Shown here piece by piece: positions 15,688 through 19,270 of a DNA stretch of 19,270 nt. A model generated the notes under the pieces. The model was given only the letters and a program-made list of their open reading frames with translations. It was not told the DNA's origin and searched no databases. Within the stretch, counting starts at the first letter, position 1. Each line of letters starts with the position of its first letter. This DNA is from an uncultured Peptococcaceae bacterium. Its GTDB lineage: Bacteria > Bacillota > Peptococcia > Peptococcales > Peptococcaceae. The translations under genes and the position numbers were made by a program. The stretch is from contig CALAKO010000021.1 of NCBI GenBank assembly GCA_937922955.1, forward strand, positions 1-19,270, in the 5' to 3' direction.

Positions 15688-15858
15688 TTACTGTTTGCGC
15701 GCAATGGTATAGTCGTCACCCATGCGGTAATATGGGCAGTCATCAAAAGTATCACTGAGAAATTTGTACAGCTCATCTTCGTCCAACAACATGTCACAAA
15801 CATAGTAATCCATTTCTTCGTCGTAATCATAGTAGAGACAGTATTCACATTTACTCAT
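15688..15858 (-). CDS. Small cysteine-containing protein, DUF6472-like (56 residues)
   Basis: Short minus-strand gene beginning MSKCEYCLYYDYDEEMD and ending in YTIARKQ. It is very acidic and Tyr-rich, with four cysteines: C4 and C7 as CxxC, C21, and C41 in DDCPYYR. The pattern (CxxC, YDEE, C, LDEDE, FL, CPYY, then RKQ at the end) matches what I recall of the clostridial DUF6472 family, of unknown function. Four cysteines could bind a metal, which is inference. AGGAGAG is 7-9 bases before the ATG; an ATG two codons upstream is possible. Its stop merges with the nitroreductase ribosome site (TAAGGAGG), so the two genes are probably made together. Confidence 0.82.
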   Translation of the reverse strand: MSKCEYCLYYDYDEEMDYYVCDMLLDEDELYKFLSDTFDDCPYYRMGDDYTIARKQ

Positions 15859-15875
15859 GCGCATTCTCTCCTAAC

Positions 15876-15903
15876 AAAAAAGCCTCTGACAACATCAGAG
15901 GCT
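15876..15903 (-). terminator. Rho-independent terminator after glpX
   Basis: On the minus strand AGCCTCTGA pairs perfectly with TCAGAGGCT (9 bp, 5-base loop), followed by a run of T. It starts 10 bases after the glpX stop. The T-run ends only 3 bases before the ribosome site of the next gene, so it also sits in the leader of the DUF6472-nitroreductase pair. Confidence 0.9.
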
Positions 15904-15912
15904 TGAAATCGT

Positions 15913-16866
15913 TTAAGCGTTGATTTCCTGAGGCTTTTTGTAAGCAGCCTCGATAAAACGAACGGTCTTAGACGTGTTGCGCAAAACAACCGTATGGGTT
16001 TTTACGCGGTCGCCCTGAGCCTGAATGCCACGCAAAACATCGCCATTGGTAACACCAGTAGCGATAAACATGACATCATCAGCGCTGACCAAATCGTTCA
16101 AATTGTATACCTGATTGACATCGCTGTGACCCATGGCTTCCATGCGGCGTACCTGTTCGTCGTTTTCCGGCACCAGGCGTCCCTGCATGTCACCACCCAG
16201 GCATTTGACAGCAGCAGCAGCCAGAACGCCTTCCGGCGCACCACCGATGCCAAGAATCATGTCGATGGCGCCGGTGTCCATGGCCACCGTCAATGCTGGT
16301 GCAACATCACCATCGGTGATCAGCTTAACCTTTGCGCCAAGCGCCTTGCAGGCCTGTTTGATATGTTCATGGCGTTCGCGGTCGAGCAGGCAGACGGTCA
16401 TTTCGCTGACGTCCTTGCCGAGGGCTGCCGCTACATTGCGCAGGTTTTCTTCAACGGTTTTATCAATGTCGATGGCACCCTTTGCACGAGGGCCGACAAT
16501 GATCTTGTCCATATACATGTCTGGCGCATGGAGCAGACCGCCAGATTCAGCAACAGCCATAACAGCGATGGCGCCTGGCTGGTTCTTTGCGGTCAGGTTG
16601 GTGCCTTCCAGCGGGTCAACGGCGATGTCCACTTCGGTGCCGCCGAGACCAACTTTTTCACCAATGTAGAGCATTGGTGCTTCGTCCATTTCCCCTTCGC
16701 CGATGACAACGGTGCCAGAGATGTGAATGGTGTCGAACATTTTACGCATGGCTTCTACTGCAGCGCCATCGGCCGAATTTTTTTCCATACGGCCAATCCA
16801 TTTGGCACAGTTGATGGCTGCAGCTTCGGTGACACGGGCAAATTCTATAACGAGATCTCTTTCCAT
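15913..16866 (-). CDS. glpX: Fructose-1,6-bisphosphatase class II (GlpX)
   Basis: Hydrolyses fructose 1,6-bisphosphate to fructose 6-phosphate in gluconeogenesis; cytoplasmic and metal-dependent. 317 residues from the chosen start, the usual GlpX length. Family signatures are intact: VVIGEGEMDEAP (53-64), metal-binding DPLEGT (84-89), NQPGAIAVMA, a central GIGGAPEGVLAAAA and CLGGDMQGRL. The start is ATG 16866 with AGGAGG 9 bases upstream. An in-frame GTG at 16884 would run through that ribosome site and overlap the fba stop, so it is rejected. It directly follows fba, so aldolase and phosphatase of the same pathway are co-expressed, and a terminator follows. Confidence 0.96.
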   Translation of the reverse strand: MERDLVIEFARVTEAAAINCAKWIGRMEKNSADGAAVEAMRKMFDTIHISGTVVIGEGEMDEAPMLYIGEKVGLGGTEVDIAVDPLEGTNLTAKNQPGAIAVMAVAESGGLLHAPDMYMDKIIVGPRAKGAIDIDKTVEENLRNVAAALGKDVSEMTVCLLDRERHEHIKQACKALGAKVKLITDGDVAPALTVAMDTGAIDMILGIGGAPEGVLAAAAVKCLGGDMQGRLVPENDEQVRRMEAMGHSDVNQVYNLNDLVSADDVMFIATGVTNGDVLRGIQAQGDRVKTHTVVLRNTSKTVRFIEAAYKKPQEINA

Positions 16867-16875
16867 GATGCCGAA

Positions 16876-16881
16876 CCTCCT
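16876..16881 (-). promoter_or_regulatory. Ribosome binding site deciding the glpX start
   Basis: AGGAGG, 9 bases before ATG 16866 and touching the fba stop codon. It would be internal to a protein started at GTG 16884. Confidence 0.75.
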
Positions 16882-17735
16882 CACGCTTTGCCGTTGCTGC
16901 CGAAGATGCGGATCTTTTCAGCAACACGTTCTGCCATTTTTTCACGGGCAGGACCGAGGATCTTGCGAGGGTCGATTTCATTTGGTTTTGCAGCAAGAAC
17001 TTCGCGCACGCCATCGGTGAAAGCTTCACGCAGGTTGGTGTCGATGTTGATCTTGCGAACGCCGCGCTGAATGGCTTCGCGGAGCGCGTCGTCAGGAACA
17101 CCGGAGGAACCGTGGAGAACGATTGGAATGTTGACGCGCTTCTTAATTTCAGTCAGACGGTCAAAATCGAGCTTTGGTTCGCCTTTGTACTGACCATGAG
17201 CGGTGCCGATGGCAACAGCCAGGGAACGAATGCCGGTCTGTTTGACAAAATATTCGGCTTCGTCAGGATCGGTGAAGGTGGCTTCGCGTTCGCTGACGGT
17301 GACGTTGTCTTCGGTGCCGCCGATTTTACCGAGTTCTGCTTCAACAGAAATGTTCAATGGGTTGGCAACATCGAGGATTTTCTTGGTAACAGCAATGTTT
17401 TCTTCGAGAGGATGTTTGGACCAGTCGATCATGACAGAGGTAAAGCCGTTGCCGATGCACTGGATAACCTGGTCAAAGCTGGTGCCGTGGTCGAGATGGA
17501 GCGCCACTGGAATGGTGGACGCTTCTGCAGCGGTCTTAACCAGGGAGACGATGTAGTTCAAACCAGCGTATTTGATGGCGCCCTGGCTTGCCTGAATGAT
17601 GACAGGGGATTTTTCTGCTTCAGCAGCCATCATGATGGCCTGAACAATCTCCATGTTGTTGCAGTTAAAAGCACCGACCGCATAGCCGCCTTCTTCAGCA
17701 GCGGTCAAAAGAGTATCAACGTTTACAAATGGCAT
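16881..17735 (-). CDS. fba: Fructose-bisphosphate aldolase, class II
   Basis: Zinc-dependent aldolase interconverting fructose 1,6-bisphosphate with dihydroxyacetone phosphate and glyceraldehyde 3-phosphate. 284 residues, typical for the short class IIb type. Visible catalytic features: HLDHG (80-84, with catalytic D82 and zinc ligand H83), VEAELG (E134), zinc ligands H180 in GTAHG and H208 in LHGSSG, and the phosphate-binding NIDTN near the C-terminus. The segment MIDWSKHP (102-109) has Trp where many relatives have Gly (MIDGS), a mild oddity. AAGGAGG precedes the ATG, and the gap to argS is 21 bases. A tagatose/ketose-bisphosphate aldolase is possible, but the glpX neighbour favours FBP. 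Confidence 0.94.
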   Translation of the reverse strand: MPFVNVDTLLTAAEEGGYAVGAFNCNNMEIVQAIMMAAEAEKSPVIIQASQGAIKYAGLNYIVSLVKTAAEASTIPVALHLDHGTSFDQVIQCIGNGFTSVMIDWSKHPLEENIAVTKKILDVANPLNISVEAELGKIGGTEDNVTVSEREATFTDPDEAEYFVKQTGIRSLAVAIGTAHGQYKGEPKLDFDRLTEIKKRVNIPIVLHGSSGVPDDALREAIQRGVRKINIDTNLREAFTDGVREVLAAKPNEIDPRKILGPAREKMAERVAEKIRIFGSNGKA

Positions 17736-17756
17736 GTTTAAATTCCTCCTTAATAT

Positions 17757-19270
17757 TTACATGCGTTCCGGAGCCGTCAGCCCCAGAAGTTGCAATACAT
17801 TACGCAGTGTGATGCGGCTGCAGTCTACCAACGCCAGACGCGCGTCGCGCAGTGCCATGTCGTCGGTAAGCACCTTGCAGCTGTTATAGAAACTATGGAA
17901 AGCAGTGGCCAAATCCTTGGCGTAGTAGGCCAGGTGATATGGCGCCAGTTCACGGGCAGCGTCCGCCACTTCCTGCGGCCATTCAGCCAGCTTGCGGATG
18001 AGCAGGCGTTCGGCTTCTTCGTTCAGCAGCGACAGATCCACATCCTGTGCCTTTGGCGTATCCACACCAGCCACAGACAAAATGCTGCAGATGCGCGCAT
18101 GGGCATACTGCACATAGTACACAGGGTTGTCGCTGGATTCTGCCTTGGCCAAATCCAAATCAAAATCGAGGGCGCTGTCTGGGTTTCTCATAATGAAGAA
18201 GAAACGTGCGGCTTCCTTGCCAACTTCTTCAATCAGCTCGTCGAGGGTGACATACTGACCGCTGCGCTTGCTCATCTTGACGATTTCACCGCCGCGATAG
18301 AGACGCACGAGCTGCATGAGAATCACCGTGATGTCGTCGCCAGGATAGCCCAGCGCCGTCATCGCGCCTTTCAGTCTTGCCACATGGCCATGATGGTCGG
18401 CACCCCAGATGTTGATCAGACGCTTGTAGCCGCGCTCAAACTTGTTGCGATGGTAAGCAATGTCGGCAGCGAAATAGGTTGGCGTGCCATTGGAGCGCAC
18501 CAGCACTTCGTCTTTTTCTTCACCCCAGGCGGTGCATTTCAGCCACTGAGCGCCATCCTTTTCATAGACATAGCCTTTGTCACGGAGAATCTCCACGACT
18601 TCGCGCACATCGCCCGCATCGTGCAGGCTCTGTTCGCTGAACCATTTGTCGAAGACAACGCCGAAGTTTTCCAGGCTGCCGCGAATGCCAGCCACCTTTT
18701 CTTTCAGAGCGTACTCTTTCATGGCCTGACGGCGTTCGGCCTCCGGCATATCCACATAAGCCTCGCCCTTTTCATCGAGCAGGCGCTGTGCGGTGGCGAT
18801 GATGTCCTTGCCGTGATAGCCGTCTTCAGGAATCTGATAATCATCGCGGCCCAGCAATTCAAAGTAGCGGGCTTCGACGGATTTGCCGAGGTTTTCCACC
18901 TGATTGCCAGCATCGTTGATGTAGTATTCCTTGTCGCAGGCGTAGCCAGCTTCGTTCAGCACCGCAGACAGGGTGTCGCCCAAAGCGCCGCCGCGGGCGT
19001 TGCCCATGTGCAGCAGCCCGGTTGGGTTGGCGCTGACAAATTCCACCTGAACGCGTTCGCCTTGTCCGGCGTTGCTCTTGCCATAGTCGCCATCTTCTTC
19101 CTGAATCGCTGGCAGAATGGCATGCAGCCAGTTGCTGACAAGATAGAAATTGATAAAGCCAGGGCCGGCAATATCAATGTGGTCAATCAAGTCTGGCAGA
19201 GCGATGCCGCCCACAATGGCTTCGGCAATTTTGCGCGGATTCTGACGCATGATGCGCGTCAGCTGCATGG
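17757..19270 (-). CDS. argS: Arginyl-tRNA synthetase (5' end beyond window)
   Basis: Charges tRNA-Arg with arginine; class I aminoacyl-tRNA synthetase. About 504 residues are visible and the frame is open at the right edge, so roughly 50-60 N-terminal residues of a normal ArgS (about 555-565) are missing; the ATG at 19268 is internal. Visible: the N-terminal domain end IAGPGFINFYL, the HIGH-type signature in VSANPTGLLHMGNARGGALGD, WGADHHGHVARLKGAM, the KMSKS-type loop VKMSKRSGQYVTLDEL, and the C-terminal anticodon-binding domain ending CSRITLRNVLQLLGLTAPERM. It is followed after 21 bases by fba, so the three genes probably form one transcript. High GC compared with the left part of the window. 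Confidence 0.96.
   Translation of the reverse strand, partial: MQLTRIMRQNPRKIAEAIVGGIALPDLIDHIDIAGPGFINFYLVSNWLHAILPAIQEEDGDYGKSNAGQGERVQVEFVSANPTGLLHMGNARGGALGDTLSAVLNEAGYACDKEYYINDAGNQVENLGKSVEARYFELLGRDDYQIPEDGYHGKDIIATAQRLLDEKGEAYVDMPEAERRQAMKEYALKEKVAGIRGSLENFGVVFDKWFSEQSLHDAGDVREVVEILRDKGYVYEKDGAQWLKCTAWGEEKDEVLVRSNGTPTYFAADIAYHRNKFERGYKRLINIWGADHHGHVARLKGAMTALGYPGDDITVILMQLVRLYRGGEIVKMSKRSGQYVTLDELIEEVGKEAARFFFIMRNPDSALDFDLDLAKAESSDNPVYYVQYAHARICSILSVAGVDTPKAQDVDLSLLNEEAERLLIRKLAEWPQEVADAARELAPYHLAYYAKDLATAFHSFYNSCKVLTDDMALRDARLALVDCSRITLRNVLQLLGLTAPERM

Noticed and set aside
15148..15906. + strand open frame of about 252 codons opposite the nitroreductase and the small gene
   Set aside because: It overlaps two well-supported minus-strand genes and a terminator hairpin, and has no domain I recognise.
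15881..15950. Possible antiterminator pairing between the glpX end (GCCTCAGG) and the terminator arm
   Set aside because: Only about five consecutive pairs can form, far weaker than the 9-bp terminator stem.
15994..17070. Long + strand open frame (about 358 codons) opposite glpX and fba
   Set aside because: It is antisense to two genes with intact catalytic motifs, has no recognisable product and is rich in residues expected from the reverse complement. GC-rich coding DNA often leaves such open frames.
17112..17741. + strand open frame of about 209 codons opposite fba
   Set aside because: Antisense shadow of the aldolase gene; no convincing product.

Overview
The window looks like chromosome of a low-to-medium GC Firmicute, most likely an anaerobic Clostridia-type organism. 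The signs are strong GGAGG-type ribosome binding sites, frequent GTG/TTG starts, GTGA/ATGA stop-start overlaps, a Firmicutes-type PhoP-PhoR pair ending a pst operon, a 7-TM GHKL kinase paired with a LytTR regulator, and a 56-residue protein that looks like the clostridial DUF6472 family. No species can be named from this sequence. Every gene I accept lies on the minus strand, so transcription runs from high to low coordinates; I saw no tRNA, rRNA, insertion sequence or CRISPR array.

Right block (about 14.9-19.3 kb, GC-rich): the 5'-truncated argS is followed by fba and glpX in a tight operon that closes with a hairpin-T terminator. Pressed against that terminator is a small Cys-containing gene (DUF6472-like) coupled to a ferredoxin-nitroreductase fusion, which has its own strong terminator at 14.83-14.86 kb.

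Middle block (9.7-14.8 kb, much lower GC): three genes with overlapping stop and start codons. They encode a 470-residue protein I cannot assign, a lipoprotein of the ABC_sub_bind type with no ABC permease or ATPase nearby, and a 799-residue membrane protein in which two extracytoplasmic sensor-like segments precede a major facilitator domain. In front lie an extended -10 promoter without a good -35 and three TGTGCA motifs in helical phase, which looks like an activator-dependent promoter. This operon is the best candidate for an undescribed system: a lipoprotein-assisted or ligand-gated MFS transporter/sensor.

Next (6.86-9.67 kb): a well-formed promoter drives an Asp/Glu racemase-family gene, a LytTR response regulator and a GHKL histidine kinase, ended by a strong terminator. 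No autoinducer-peptide gene is visible.

Left block (1-6.68 kb): the phosphate-starvation operon pstS-pstC-pstA-pstB-phoU-phoP-phoR, with phoR cut by the window edge. A Pho-box-like direct repeat with 11-bp period lies upstream of pstS. A 13-bp hairpin between pstS and pstC probably lets the binding protein be made in excess of the membrane genes. PstSCAB imports phosphate, PhoU links transporter state to PhoR, and PhoR-PhoP would act back on the Pho box.
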